From Bradyrhizobium betae (GTDB taxonomy: Bacteria > Pseudomonadota > Alphaproteobacteria > Rhizobiales > Xanthobacteraceae): a DNA stretch of 64,000 nt. The position numbers and the translations under genes were made by a program. Position 1 is the stretch's first letter, and each line of letters starts with the position of its first letter. Of the stretch, positions 29,237-39,025 are shown in pieces. The DNA is taken from positions 868,001 through 932,000 of the forward strand of contig NZ_CP044543.1 of assembly GCF_008932115.1 (NCBI RefSeq). Reading direction: 5' to 3'. The notes beneath the pieces were generated by a model. That model searched no databases. It was not told the origin of the DNA and worked only from the letters and a program-made list of their open reading frames with translations.

Positions 29237-29401
29237 ATGCGTTTGATGAAGTCTTTCCTTGCCGATGAGACTGGCGCCACCGCCATCGAGTACGGCCTGA
29301 TCGCCGCCGGCATTGCGCTTGCCATCGTGACCGTCGTGAACAACACCGGCAGCGCGCTCCTCAGCAACAAATTCAACTCGATCAGCACGTCGCTGAAGTA
29401 G
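29237..29401 (+). CDS. Flp/Fap-type pilin
   Basis: 54-residue type IVb pilin precursor: a short leader (1-13), a predicted prepilin peptidase cleavage after Gly13 in 'DETGATAIEYGLIA' with the conserved Glu+5 and Tyr+6, and one hydrophobic assembly helix. CAGGAG precedes the ATG by 6 bases. Flp pili mediate surface attachment. No tad/cpa assembly genes are nearby, so the machinery must be encoded elsewhere. Confidence 0.92.
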   Translation: MRLMKSFLADETGATAIEYGLIAAGIALAIVTVVNNTGSALLSNKFNSISTSLK

Positions 29402-29501
29402 CAGCGGCCGAAGTTCGAAGCGATCGTGCGCTTCGCCCAGGTCGCGCTGACCGCGCGACCATGATCTGCGTCAAGCGCATCGCGACTGCGGCGGTCTAGC
29501 A

Positions 29502-31070
29502 TTGGCTCAGCCCTCCCCGCCGGCGCCGTCCATGCAACCAGATCCCCACCGTCCCCAATTGAAGATTCGCCGCGTTCGCCTCGACACCGGACGCGAGAAC
29601 GTCGTCGTCATTTCGAGGCGGTCGAAGGCGTTGCGCGCCGAGATCTTTCGCGGCTTCAGCCGCGTCGAGCTCCGCCTCAACGGCAAGGTGCTGCTGGCGA
29701 CGCTGCTGATCACCGATGACGACACGCTGGCGGCCCACGACGAGATCGGCCTGTCCGAGCCCGCATTCCGCCGTTTCGCCGAACCGGTCGGCACACTGGT
29801 CGCGGTCACGCCCGCCTCTCCTCCCGAGAGCCTCGAAGCGGTGCGCGCGAAGATCCGTGGTCGCACATTGAGCGAGGCCGAGATCGGCGCGATCATCAAC
29901 GACCTCGCACATTATCGCTACTCCGACATGGAGATCGCCGCCTTCCTGATCGGCTCGGCGAGCTTCATCACCAGCGATGAGCTCCTGGCCCTGACCGGTG
30001 CGATGGCGCAGGTCGGCACGCAGTTGACCTGGCCGGATCCGATCGTCGTGGACAAGCACTGCATTGGCGGCATTCCGGGCAATCGCACCTCGATGGTGGT
30101 GGTGCCGATCGTCGCCGCGCACGGCCTGCCGATCCCCAAGACCTCCTCGCGCGCCATCACCTCGCCCGCCGGCACCGCCGACACGATGGAGGTTCTGGCG
30201 CGCGTCAATGTCGGCGTCGAGGAGATGAAGGCGATCGTCTCCGCGTGCAACGGCTGCCTGATCTGGGGCGGTCACGTGAATCTGTCGCCGGCCGACGACG
30301 TCCTGATCTCGGTCGAGCGCCCCCTGAGCCTCGACACCCGCGAGCAGATGGTCGCCTCCATCATGTCGAAGAAGATCGCGGCCGGCTCGACCCATCTGTT
30401 GATCGACATCCCGGTCGGTCCGACCGCGAAGGTCACCAGCGCGGTCGAGGCGATGCGGCTGCGAAAGCTGTTCGAATTCGTCGGCGACCGGTTCGGCCGC
30501 ACGGTCGAGGTGATCACGACCGACGGCCGCCAGCCGATCGGCAACGGTATCGGGCCCGTGCTCGAGGCCAATGACGTGATGGCGGTGCTCGGCAACGATC
30601 CGGACGCACCGCGCGATCTGCGCGAGAAATCGCTGCGGCTCGCCGCCCACCTGCTGGAATACGATCCGAAACTGCGCGGCGGCGCCGGCTATGCGCGAGC
30701 GCGTGAACTGCTGGACAGCGGCGCGGCGCTGAAGCAGATGCAGAAGATCATCGACGCACAGGGTCCCTCGACATGCAGCACCGAGCTGGGCTCGCTCAGC
30801 TTCGACGTCAAGGCTGCGAGCGACGGCGTAGTGACCGCAATCGACTGCCTGCGCCTCAATCGTCTCGCCCGCACCGCCGGCGCGCCGCTCGACAAGGGCG
30901 CCGGCATCCGCCTGTTCAGGAAGATCGGCGACCGCGTCGAGCAAGGCGAGCCGCTCTATCGCGTCTACACCTTCGATCGCCCCGAGCATGATCTGGCTGC
31001 CTCTGCCGCAGCAGAGCAGACCGGCTACATCGTCAACGGTCACGAGGCCCTCCTGGGCAAGGCGCCGTGA
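29502..31070 (+). CDS. AMP phosphorylase-like member of the thymidine phosphorylase family
   Basis: 522-residue protein (512 from the alternative ATG at 29532) with an N-terminal ~100-residue extension followed by the thymidine phosphorylase fold. The phosphate-binding segment '[15 protein letters not shown]' (around residue 185) is the archaeal AMP-phosphorylase form rather than the 'KHSTGG' of nucleoside-specific enzymes. Archaeal homologues split nucleoside 5'-monophosphates with phosphate to give base and ribose 1,5-bisphosphate. The substrate here is inferred. The TTG at 29502 or ATG at 29532 may be the start; neither has a strong SD. The stop overlaps the next gene by 4 bases. Confidence 0.85.
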   Translation: MAQPSPPAPSMQPDPHRPQLKIRRVRLDTGRENVVVISRRSKALRAEIFRGFSRVELRLNGKVLLATLLITDDDTLAAHDEIGLSEPAFRRFAEPVGTLVAVTPASPPESLEAVRAKIRGRTLSEAEIGAIINDLAHYRYSDMEIAAFLIGSASFITSDELLALTGAMAQVGTQLTWPDPIVVDKHCIGGIPGNRTSMVVVPIVAAHGLPIPKTSSRAITSPAGTADTMEVLARVNVGVEEMKAIVSACNGCLIWGGHVNLSPADDVLISVERPLSLDTREQMVASIMSKKIAAGSTHLLIDIPVGPTAKVTSAVEAMRLRKLFEFVGDRFGRTVEVITTDGRQPIGNGIGPVLEANDVMAVLGNDPDAPRDLREKSLRLAAHLLEYDPKLRGGAGYARARELLDSGAALKQMQKIIDAQGPSTCSTELGSLSFDVKAASDGVVTAIDCLRLNRLARTAGAPLDKGAGIRLFRKIGDRVEQGEPLYRVYTFDRPEHDLAASAAAEQTGYIVNGHEALLGKAP

Positions 31071-31987
31071 GCGCGATCTCGCTCCAGACCCTGCCCTTCG
31101 GCACCGATGCGGCCAGGCACCTCGCTGCGCGGCTTGGCCTTGCCTGCGACGAGATCGCGCTGCACCGCTTTCCGGACGGCGAGCTGCGCGTCGCGGTCGC
31201 GCCAGTTGCAGACACCACCATCCTCTATGCCCCGCTTGATCAGCCGAACGACAAGCTGATCGCCCTGTTGTTCGCCGCGGAGGCGCTGCGACGCGGCGGC
31301 GCGAAGCGGCTGGTGCTGGTCGCGCCCTATCTCTGCTACATGCGCCAGGACATCGCGTTTCATGCGGGCGAGGCCATCAGCCAGCGCGCCATCGGCTCGC
31401 TGCTTGCGGGGATCGTAGACCGCGTCGTCACCGTGGATGCGCACCTGCATCGCACCCCCGAGATCGGCGCGGTATTTCCCGGTATCGAGGCCGCGAACCT
31501 GTCCGCAATGCCGGCGATTGCCGACGCGCTGGCGACAGCCGGCATCGATCCCGCAACCATCGTCATCGGCCCTGATGCCGAATCCGAACCCTGGGTGACA
31601 GACCTTGCGAGGCGGCTGGGTCTGCAGCATACGGTCGCGCGGAAGCTTCGGCGCGGCGATCGCTCCGTCGAGATCCATTTTGCCGATGCCGCCCTGCTCG
31701 CGGGACGGCCTGCGCTGATGACCGACGACATCGTCTCCTCCGGAACCACCCTGATGGTCGCGGCGAAGGCGCTCAAAGCGCTGGGCGCGACCAGCGTCGA
31801 CGCGGTCATCACCCACGCGCTGTTTCCGCCTGCGATGGTCGCTGCATTCGCCGACGCCGGCATCCGGTCTGTTCGTTCGACCGACAGCGTGCCGCATCCG
31901 ACCAATGCGATCGCGCTCGACGAGACCCTCGCGGCCGCCCTGCGGTCCGAACTGAGCAAGACACCTTCGCCGGAGACGACACCATGA
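31067..31987 (+). CDS. Ribose-phosphate pyrophosphokinase-like protein
   Basis: 306-residue PRPP synthase homologue with tandem phosphoribosyltransferase-like domains. The PRPP-binding loop 'DDIVSSGTT' is at 220-228 and the catalytic flexible segment reads '[19 protein letters not shown]' (87-105), nearer to the archaeal-type enzymes than to the 'YARQDRK' form of housekeeping Prs. It would make, or use, PRPP from ribose 5-phosphate; a role with ribose 1,5-bisphosphate is speculation. The start is GTG, overlapping the previous stop (GTGA). This is probably not the main prs of the cell. Confidence 0.85.
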   Translation: MSAISLQTLPFGTDAARHLAARLGLACDEIALHRFPDGELRVAVAPVADTTILYAPLDQPNDKLIALLFAAEALRRGGAKRLVLVAPYLCYMRQDIAFHAGEAISQRAIGSLLAGIVDRVVTVDAHLHRTPEIGAVFPGIEAANLSAMPAIADALATAGIDPATIVIGPDAESEPWVTDLARRLGLQHTVARKLRRGDRSVEIHFADAALLAGRPALMTDDIVSSGTTLMVAAKALKALGATSVDAVITHALFPPAMVAAFADAGIRSVRSTDSVPHPTNAIALDETLAAALRSELSKTPSPETTP

Positions 31988-33579
31988 GCATCACCGTCCG
32001 ATTTTGCGGCGCCGCCCGCACCGTGACCGGCTCGAGCTATCTGTTTCAGACTGCAAACGGCCGTTTCCTGGTCGATTGCGGCCTGTTCCAGGGACAGAAG
32101 ACGCTCAAGGAGCTCAACTACGGCGCCTTCCCGTTCCGACCCGCCGACATCGACGCCGTGCTGCTGACGCACGCGCATATCGACCACAGCGGATTGCTGC
32201 CGAAACTCGTGCGCGCGGGATTCGAGGGACCGATCCTGGCCACGCGCGGCACCATCGACCTCTGCTCCTACATGCTGCCCGACGCCGGCAGCATCCAGGA
32301 ATCGGAAGTCGCGCAGCTCAACCGGCGCAACGCAGCGCGCGGCCGCAAGGAAGTGCAGCCGATCTACACGCAGGCGGACGCGATCGCCACGCTGCAATCG
32401 TTCCGTCCCGTCGACTATGAACGCTGGACCGACGTGATTCCGGGGGTCCGCGCCCGCTACTGGAATGCCGGCCATCTGCTCGGCTCCGCCTCGATCGAAC
32501 TCGAAATCGCCGAGCCGGGTTCGGCGCGTCCACTGCGCGTGCTGCTCTCCGGCGACGTCGGGCCGGAGGCCAAGCTGCTCCAGCCCGATCCCGAAGCACC
32601 CGTCGACCTCGACTACGTCATCTCGGAAGCGACCTATGGCAACCGGCTGCGCGCCGCCACGACACCTGCGCTCCGCAGGCAGCACCTCGCAGCCGAGGTG
32701 CGCGATGCGGCCGCCGCCGGCGGCGCCCTGCTGATGCCCGCCTTCGCGGTCGAGCGCACCCAGGAGCTGATCGTCGATCTCGTCGAGCTGATGGAGCACG
32801 GCGAGATCCCGACGGCGCCGATCTTCCTCGACTCTCCGCTCGCGATCCGTGCCACCGAGGTTTTCCGCCGGCATGCCGCCAGCCTCGACCCGACCGTCGA
32901 TGCCGAACGCCTGCTCAACTCGCCGCATCTCAAATTCACCGAGACGGCGGAGGAGAGCAAGGCGATCATGCGCCTGTCCGGATTTCACATCATCATCGCC
33001 GCGAGCGGCATGTGCGATGCCGGCCGCATCCGCCATCACCTGAAGCGCTGGCTCTGGAACGAGCGCGCGACCGTGCTGCTCACCGGCTTCCAGGCCAACG
33101 GCACGCTCGGCCGCTTCCTGCAGAACGGCACCAAGGCCGTGCGGATCCAGGGCGAGGAAATCAGGGTCGCGGCGCGGATCCGCATGATCGACGAATATTC
33201 CGGCCATGCCGACGGCGCCGGAATGGCCGGCTGGATCGCGGCACGCCGCCCAATCGCTCGCGGCCTGTTCCTGGTCCACGGCGAGGAGGACGCGATCGCA
33301 GGGCTCGCCGAGCGTGTCGCCGAACGCATCATCCCCGCGGCGAAGGTCTACCAGCCGGTGCTGGATGACATCTACGAACTCGCCGCAGCCGAACCACGCC
33401 TGCTCGATGTCGATCACCGCCGGCGGCTGGCACCGGAGGCCGTCACCCATCTCGACTGGCACAATGACATGTCGGAACTGGTGCTGGACATCAACGACAA
33501 GGTTGGCGCGGCCGCCGACGACCGCGCCCGCGGCGTCATCATCCGGAGGCTGCGGCGCGCGCTGGAGGAGAAGGCATAG
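31984..33579 (+). CDS. MBL-fold metallo-hydrolase with beta-CASP/RNA-specificity domain
   Basis: 531-residue metallo-beta-lactamase fold nuclease. The zinc motif 'THAHIDHSG' provides His63, His65, Asp67 and His68. A beta-CASP insert (~240-385) and a C-terminal RMMBL-like segment ('IDEYSGHADGAGMAGWI') place it with CPSF73/RNase J-type RNA-processing enzymes. The ATG overlaps the PRPP-synthase-like stop (ATGA), so the three genes form a coupled operon. It may release nucleotides or nicked RNA for the two preceding enzymes; this link is inference. Confidence 0.9.
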   Translation: MSITVRFCGAARTVTGSSYLFQTANGRFLVDCGLFQGQKTLKELNYGAFPFRPADIDAVLLTHAHIDHSGLLPKLVRAGFEGPILATRGTIDLCSYMLPDAGSIQESEVAQLNRRNAARGRKEVQPIYTQADAIATLQSFRPVDYERWTDVIPGVRARYWNAGHLLGSASIELEIAEPGSARPLRVLLSGDVGPEAKLLQPDPEAPVDLDYVISEATYGNRLRAATTPALRRQHLAAEVRDAAAAGGALLMPAFAVERTQELIVDLVELMEHGEIPTAPIFLDSPLAIRATEVFRRHAASLDPTVDAERLLNSPHLKFTETAEESKAIMRLSGFHIIIAASGMCDAGRIRHHLKRWLWNERATVLLTGFQANGTLGRFLQNGTKAVRIQGEEIRVAARIRMIDEYSGHADGAGMAGWIAARRPIARGLFLVHGEEDAIAGLAERVAERIIPAAKVYQPVLDDIYELAAAEPRLLDVDHRRRLAPEAVTHLDWHNDMSELVLDINDKVGAAADDRARGVIIRRLRRALEEKA

Positions 33580-33623
33580 GAGGACGCTGGACGGCATTTG
33601 GCGGCCTAGCCTCTCCCCGATCT

Positions 33624-33703
33624 CGTCATTGCGAGCGCAGCGAAGCAATCCAGAATCCCTCCGCGGAAACACTCTGGATTGCGTCGCTGCGCTCGCAATG
33701 ACG
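33624..33703. repeat. Long palindromic interspersed repeat (31-bp arms)
   Basis: Arms 33624-33654 (beginning CGTCATTGCGAGCGCAGCG) and 33673-33703 (ending CGCTGCGCTCGCAATGACG) are almost perfect reverse complements separated by 18 bases. The sequence matches my recall of a high-copy Bradyrhizobium/Rhodopseudomonas palindromic unit. It begins 44 bp after the metallo-hydrolase stop and could act as an mRNA 3' hairpin. Confidence 0.75.
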
Positions 33704-34393
33704 GAGGTTGGGACGACATCGCTCACTAAAACGCGTTTTCACTTGCAGACGCACCTTCGCGACCTCGCGGCGCGTTTCGCCCGAGCTTTGCTTCGTTGCG
33801 TCGCCCTCATAGAAAGGGCGCAGGGAAGGCCGGGCGCCGGCTGGCACCCACTGTCCCGCGTGTGCTGAAGAACGCGCACGGGGTGGACGACAGGTGTGCC
33901 GGTCGCCCGGCCTTCCCTGCGCGATGGTTTGAACGGTGTCCTTCGTGCTCTCCTCGGGGAGCGATGCACTATTGCCCCCGTCGCCCTTACGGATGACTGA
34001 TGCGCGCACCGGTTGGCCGCCACATCACCGCAGGACTTGACGCACAGACCCCGGGCGTCAGGACGACACGACTTCTCCGTCCGCGCACATTCCCGCCCGC
34101 GCCCCCGACGGCTGGCGTGCGCTCACCGTCGAGACCGAACAGAAACGCTGTCAGCGCCGTGTCGTACCGCGCAGGCAGCTGCTCACGGGATTTCCGCCCT
34201 GCAACCAACCTCGCGCGCCGACGCCGTCGCGGCCACCGCATCCCGGCCCGCGTCTCGTGACGATCGCGAAACGCCCCTCGTGGCGGGCGGGATGCGCCGA
34301 TATCTACGTCAAATCAGAATTTCTGTAAATACGAATATTTTGCGCGCCGGCGATTGACCCAGCGCTGGCGTGTTTTGCCCGCCGGGCCGCACA
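33704..34393. repeat. Composite repeat-rich intergenic region
   Basis: About 690 bp with no supportable gene. Many short frames on both strands overlap, with low-complexity Arg/Pro/Ala composition typical of spurious frames in this family's repeat tracts. The part from ~33740 to ~34290 resembles high-copy non-coding repeats I recall from Bradyrhizobium, including the 19-bp inverted repeat listed separately. No promoter was identified with confidence. Confidence 0.5.
33818..33921. repeat. Inverted repeat with 19-bp perfect arms
   Basis: GCGCAGGGAAGGCCGGGCG (33818-33836) pairs exactly with 33903-33921. The 66-base loop carries further complementary blocks (CCGGCTGGCACC with GGTGTGCCGG), so the whole unit can fold into an extended rod. 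Repeat element of unknown function. Confidence 0.7.
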
Positions 34394-34996
34394 ATGGATT
34401 GTGGCACGGTCGGCACGCTTGAGCGGACGGGACAGCCCGGCTATCCTCGCCGCGTCAGAATTGAGGCCGCCTTGCCGACACTCATCGCCGTTGTCGCAGC
34501 GTTGCTTGTGGGTCTCTGCAGCGCGAACGCCGCCCCTCAGCAGCTCTATGGCAAGGGAATTCACATCCAGTATACCGTCACGGCGACGATCGAGACGCCG
34601 CGGGGGCCTCACAGCGGCACCTCGAGCGTCGACAGGACGATCTACGTCAGCAACACTGGCCGACTGTTCGAACGCGCCGTCTGGTCGACCCGCGGCGCGA
34701 GGGGCGTCTCCGACAACTCGCCGGGCGCGACGACCAACAAGGCGGGCGAAGCGCGCGGCATGTCGTTCCGCGGGAACGAGCTTGTCGCACACATCGCCTA
34801 TTTGTCGGGCGCCGGCCGGATGACGATCCATTTCGACCCGACCTTCTCGACGTGCGATGGTGAGTTGGTGTTCGGCGCCGAGCCGGGCAAGGCGATGTCC
34901 CGGCGAGCCATCGGGGGTTCGGGGACCTTCCAATTCAGGTCGCTGCAGCCATCCAGGATCACGTGCAGCGTGACGGCTGGCAACCCGCTCCAGTAA
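34394..34996 (+). CDS. Secreted hypothetical protein
   Basis: Up to 200 residues from the ATG at 34394. A signal-peptide-like stretch ('LPTLIAVVAALLVGLCSANA') begins only at residue ~27. A TTG at 34472 preceded by GAGG at 5 bases would start directly with it and give a 174-residue precursor, so the true start may be 34472. The mature part is beta-rich, with two cysteines ('FSTCDGE', 'RITCSV') that may form a disulfide. No domain is recognised. It follows the repeat region and stands alone. Confidence 0.55.
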   Translation: MDCGTVGTLERTGQPGYPRRVRIEAALPTLIAVVAALLVGLCSANAAPQQLYGKGIHIQYTVTATIETPRGPHSGTSSVDRTIYVSNTGRLFERAVWSTRGARGVSDNSPGATTNKAGEARGMSFRGNELVAHIAYLSGAGRMTIHFDPTFSTCDGELVFGAEPGKAMSRRAIGGSGTFQFRSLQPSRITCSVTAGNPLQ

Positions 34997-35101
34997 ATCG
35001 ACTGCAGAGGCCGTCATCCCGGATTGCGCCGGGCTTCGACACGGCGTGGCCCGGCGAGTCATGCTATCAGTCGCTAAACCAAATCTGATCGAGGAACGCA
35101 G

Positions 35102-35500
35102 ATGAAAAGCGCGACGCTGTTGGCTCTTGGCTTCGTGGTTGGCGGCGTCTGGTCGCTGGACGGCGCGCGAGGACAGACTCCAGCCACTCCGCCGGTTTCG
35201 CTTGCTCCGCCCAAAGCATCGCCACAAGCCGGCGCCCGGAATTCCCCGGCCCCGTCCGACCGTGCGTCGTCGACACCGGCGACCAGCGGGCTTCCAGCGG
35301 CGCCGACTTCAGCCGTCGACTACGATGGCTTGAGCGTCGACAACGCCGAAGCTGGTGACGCACCCAATCAGTCGACGCGCCCTATGGGATCACGCACCCA
35401 ACCCAATCTGGACAAGAAGGGCGCCGCGTCGCAGCAATTGATCGATCAAGAAGATGAGGCTTTGAAACGCAAGCTGACCATCTGCCAAAGCTGCAAGTAG
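35102..35500 (+). CDS. Secreted low-complexity hypothetical protein
   Basis: 132 residues: an N-terminal signal-like segment (1-24, 'SATLLALGFVVGGVWS'), a long Pro/Ala/Ser-rich disordered region (~25-65), and a charged C-terminus ending with a CxxC motif ('ICQSCK'). The function is not recognisable. GGAACGC precedes the ATG; SD is weak. It stands alone between the secreted unknown and the TPP enzyme. Confidence 0.5.
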   Translation: MKSATLLALGFVVGGVWSLDGARGQTPATPPVSLAPPKASPQAGARNSPAPSDRASSTPATSGLPAAPTSAVDYDGLSVDNAEAGDAPNQSTRPMGSRTQPNLDKKGAASQQLIDQEDEALKRKLTICQSCK

Positions 35501-35633
35501 CGGCTGAACGTTCGCAGTGCATAGCTGACCAACGGCCGCCCTCACGTGCCCGCGCTTTACGCCTCTCCAATTTCCTGATCCTCTCTCCCCAACTAGCCGG
35601 ATCAACCGGCCTCGCCAAGGAGAGAGAGACGCC

Positions 35634-37267
35634 ATGAAGCTCGGCACCGCCATTGCGGAAATCATGAAGCGCGAGGGGATCGAGATCCTCTGCGGCTATC
35701 CGTCAACCATCTGATCGAGCACGCGGCGAAGGCGGAGATCCGGCCCGTCATGGTGCGGCAGGAGCGCGTCGGCGTGCACATGGCGGACGCGATCTCGCGG
35801 GTGACGTCGGGGCGAACGATCGGCGCGTTCTGCATGCAGCATGGGCCCGGCGCGGAGAATGCGATGGGCGGCGTCGCGCAGTGCTTTGGCGAATCCGTCC
35901 CCGTGCTGGTGCTGCCGATGGGCTATCAGCGCAGGCTGGCGCATATCGAGCCGAACTTCAATTCCAGCGAGGCGATGAAGCCGTTCTCGAAATCGTCCGA
36001 GCCAATCATCCTCGCCGCCGAAGTTACCAACATCTTCCGCCGCGCCTTCACCAAATTGAAGAACGGCCGCGGCGGGCCCGTCATCGTCGAGATCCCCGCC
36101 GATATGTGGAACGAGGAGGTGCCGGAGCCGCTGAACTACACGCCGGTGCTGCGCACCCGCTACGGCGCCGACCCCGTCCATGTGAAGGAGGCCGCCAGCC
36201 TGCTCGTCAACGCGAAGAGGCCGGTGATCTATGCCGGACAGGGCGTGCATTACGCGCAGGCCTGGCCGCAATTGAAACGGCTGGCCGAACGGCTCGCCAT
36301 CCCCGTTACCACCAGTCTCGGCGGCAAATCGTCGTTCCCGGAAACCCATCCGCTCTCGCTCGGCTCCGGCGGCCTCGCGGTGCCGCGCGCGGTGCCGAAA
36401 TTCCTCAGCGAGGCCGACGTCATCTTCGGCATCGGCTGCTCCTTCACCGAGACGAGCTTCGGCATCGCGATGCCGAAGGGCAAGACCATCATCCATTCCA
36501 CGCTCGATCCGAACCATCTCAACAAGGACGTGGAAGCGACAATCGGCCTCGTCGGCGATGCCGGCCTCGTGCTCGATGCGCTGCTGGAGGAGATCGGCAA
36601 GACCGTCACCGCGGACCGCGATGCATCGGCCGTCGCGGCCGAGATCGCGGCCTCGCACGAGGAGTGGCTGGCGAAATGGATGCCGAAGCTGACCAGCAAC
36701 GACGCGCCGCTCAATCCCTATCGCGTGCTGTGGGACCTGCAACAGACCGTGGACGTCGAGAACACCATCATCACCCATGATGCCGGCAGCCCGCGCGACC
36801 AGCTGTCGCCGTTCTGGAAGGCGGTCACGCCGCTCTCCTATCTCGGCTGGGGCAAGACCACGCAACTCGGCTACGGCCTTGGCCTCGCGATGGGCGCCAA
36901 GCTCGCCAGGCCCGACAAGCTCTGCATCAATGTGTGGGGCGATGCTGCGATCGGCTTCACGGGCATGGATTTCGAGACAGCGGTGCGCGAGCGCATCCCG
37001 ATCCTATCGATCCTGCTCAACAATTTCTCGATGGCGATCGAATTGAAGGTGATGCCGATCTCGACCGAGAAATATCGCTCGACCGACATCTCCGGCGACT
37101 ATGCCGCGATGGCGCGCGCCTTCGGCGGCTACGGCGAGCGCGTGACCCGCCCCGAGGACATCATCCCCGCGATCAGGCGCGGCATCCAGAAAACCAGAGA
37201 AGGCGTGCCTGTGCTGCTGGAGTTCATCACCAGCAAGGAGACCGAGGTGTCGCGGCCGGGGACGTGA
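35634..37267 (+). pseudogene. Thiamine pyrophosphate-dependent acetolactate synthase-like enzyme, frameshifted near residue 23
   Basis: The ATG at 35634 follows AAGGAGAG and encodes 'MKLGTAIAEIMKREGIEILC', but the frame meets TGA at 35712. From 35702 the neighbouring frame continues without a break to 37267 as 'VNHLIEHAAKAEIRPVMVRQE'. Restoring one G in 'CCG(G)TC' at ~35702 would rejoin them into a ~545-residue protein. The rest is a full TPP enzyme: catalytic Glu in 'VRQERVGVHMAD', a central domain, and the TPP/Mg motif from 'GDAAIGFTGMDFE' to 'LLNN'. It is either a recent pseudogene or a base missing from the sequence. The substrate is unknown; related genes are annotated as TPP-requiring or acetolactate synthase-like. 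Confidence 0.85.
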
Positions 37268-37280
37268 GCCGGACAGTCCC

Positions 37281-38870
37281 CTATTCCGCCATCTCCACCT
37301 GGGCAGTCGCGGTGACGGGACCGGCCAGCGGCCGCTCCTCCATCATGATCAGGCAGAGCGAGGCGGTCGCCATCAGCGCGGTGGCGGCGCCGAAGACGTA
37401 GCGGAACGCGTGCCGCATGTCGTCGGCGGGGATCGCAGGCAGGCCGCCTGCGGCGTGATGCTCGCCGGCAAGCGGAATGTCGGTGCCGAGCGCGATCAAC
37501 AGGATTGCCGCGAAGGCCGCCACCGTGAACGAGGACATCAGCGAGCGGAAGAAGTTCATCGCGCCGGTGATGGTGCCGACCTGCGGACGCGCGACGGAGT
37601 TCTGCAGCGAGACCACGCAGACCGGGAAGGTCGTGCCGAGGCCGAGCGCAAACGCGGCCATCAGCGTCAGCAATCCCCACAGCGGCAAGGTGGTGAGCGT
37701 GAGGCCCAGCGCGCAGATCGCGGCCCATGACGTGCCGATGATGGCAACGCGCTTGTAATGCTTTGCACGGGCCATGGTACGGCCGGCGACGGCCGCGCCG
37801 ATGGTCGAGACCGCCGCGAGCGGGATCAGCGCAAGGCCCGCCTCGCTGGCGCTCAAATGGTAGACCGACTCGTAATAAAGCGGCAGCTGCACGGTGAGGC
37901 CGGTGATCGCACCCAGGCCGCAGCCGCCGGCCGTCAGCGCGAACGGCGCGACCTTTCCGGTCAGCAGCTTCAAGGGCAGGAACGGCTCGTCGGCGCGGCG
38001 CGCGTGCCAGACGAAGCTGACCGCGAGCGCCACGGCGCCGCCCACCATCGCAAGCACGGTCGGCGAGAGCCATGGATAGCGCGTGCCGCCCCAGGTCAGC
38101 ACCAGCATGAAGACGACGGCGGAGGCCATCAGCAGGACGCCGCCGACCCAGTCGACCTTGCGCTTGCGGTGGAACACCGGGATCTTCTTCATCTTCGGCA
38201 GCAACATCACGATCGCGGCGGCTGCGAGCGGCAGGTTGATCCAGAAGATCATCGACCAGTGCAGATGTTCGGCGAACACCCCGCCGATGACCGGACCGAG
38301 GATGCCGCCGACCATCCAGACGCTGGAGAAATAGGCTTGATACTGGCCGCGCTCGCGCGGGCTCACGACGTCGGAGATCACCGTCTGCACCACCGGCATG
38401 ATGCCGCCGCCACCGAGCCCCTGCAGACCGCGCGCCAAAATCAGCATCGGCATGTTCGGCGCGATCGCGCACAGCACCGAGCCTGCGACGAACAGGCTGA
38501 GCGAGATGATGATCATGGCCTTGCGGCCATAGATGTCGCTGAGCGTCCCGAACACCGGCGCGACCGCGGTCGAGGCGAGCAGGTAGGCGGTGATGACCCA
38601 GGAGAGATTGGAGACGTCGTTGAACTGGCGGCCGATGGTCGGCAGCGCGGTGGCGACGATGGTCTGGTCGAGGGCGGCCAGGAACATCGTCAGCATCAGG
38701 CTGATCACGATGGTGCGGACCTCGTCCTGCGACAGTGGCGCCGGCGGCGCGAGCGAGGGAGCGTCGTCGATGCTCAAGACCTCGCCCGGAAGGCGGGACA
38801 GCTCTTCGGCGATCTCGTCGGGCAATGTCTGGAGGTCGGCAGAACTGCTCTGCCGGTCGAACTTGTTCAT
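37281..38870 (-). CDS. DHA2-family (EmrB/QacA) MFS multidrug exporter
   Basis: 529-residue, probably 14-TM proton antiporter. A ~50-residue acidic cytoplasmic N-terminus precedes TM1. Family motifs are clear: 'LDQTIVATALPTI' (motif D1), 'GTLSDIYGRKAMII' (motif A) and 'GGIMPVVQTVISD' with 'GPVIGG' (motif C, antiporter). It exports drugs or hydrophobic compounds across the inner membrane. No membrane-fusion (EmrA) partner or TetR regulator is adjacent. It converges on the TPP gene with a 13-bp gap. Confidence 0.92.
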   Translation of the reverse strand: MNKFDRQSSSADLQTLPDEIAEELSRLPGEVLSIDDAPSLAPPAPLSQDEVRTIVISLMLTMFLAALDQTIVATALPTIGRQFNDVSNLSWVITAYLLASTAVAPVFGTLSDIYGRKAMIIISLSLFVAGSVLCAIAPNMPMLILARGLQGLGGGGIMPVVQTVISDVVSPRERGQYQAYFSSVWMVGGILGPVIGGVFAEHLHWSMIFWINLPLAAAAIVMLLPKMKKIPVFHRKRKVDWVGGVLLMASAVVFMLVLTWGGTRYPWLSPTVLAMVGGAVALAVSFVWHARRADEPFLPLKLLTGKVAPFALTAGGCGLGAITGLTVQLPLYYESVYHLSASEAGLALIPLAAVSTIGAAVAGRTMARAKHYKRVAIIGTSWAAICALGLTLTTLPLWGLLTLMAAFALGLGTTFPVCVVSLQNSVARPQVGTITGAMNFFRSLMSSFTVAAFAAILLIALGTDIPLAGEHHAAGGLPAIPADDMRHAFRYVFGAATALMATASLCLIMMEERPLAGPVTATAQVEMAE

Positions 38871-39025
38871 CTCGATCGGAAGCCGTGAGGCGGCGCAACG
38901 CCGCGAAGGATTCGTTATATCGAGACAATGTAGACAGCAAAGTTCTTCTCAGGCAGGCACCGCGACGCATGGGTGCATCCCACCCCCGGGCCATCCCGAA
39001 CGAGTGATCCGACGTCGCAGGCGGC

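Noticed and set aside
33796..34260. Several short Arg/Pro-rich frames in the repeat region
   Set aside because: They lie on inverted repeats and are typical spurious translations of high-copy non-coding repeats.
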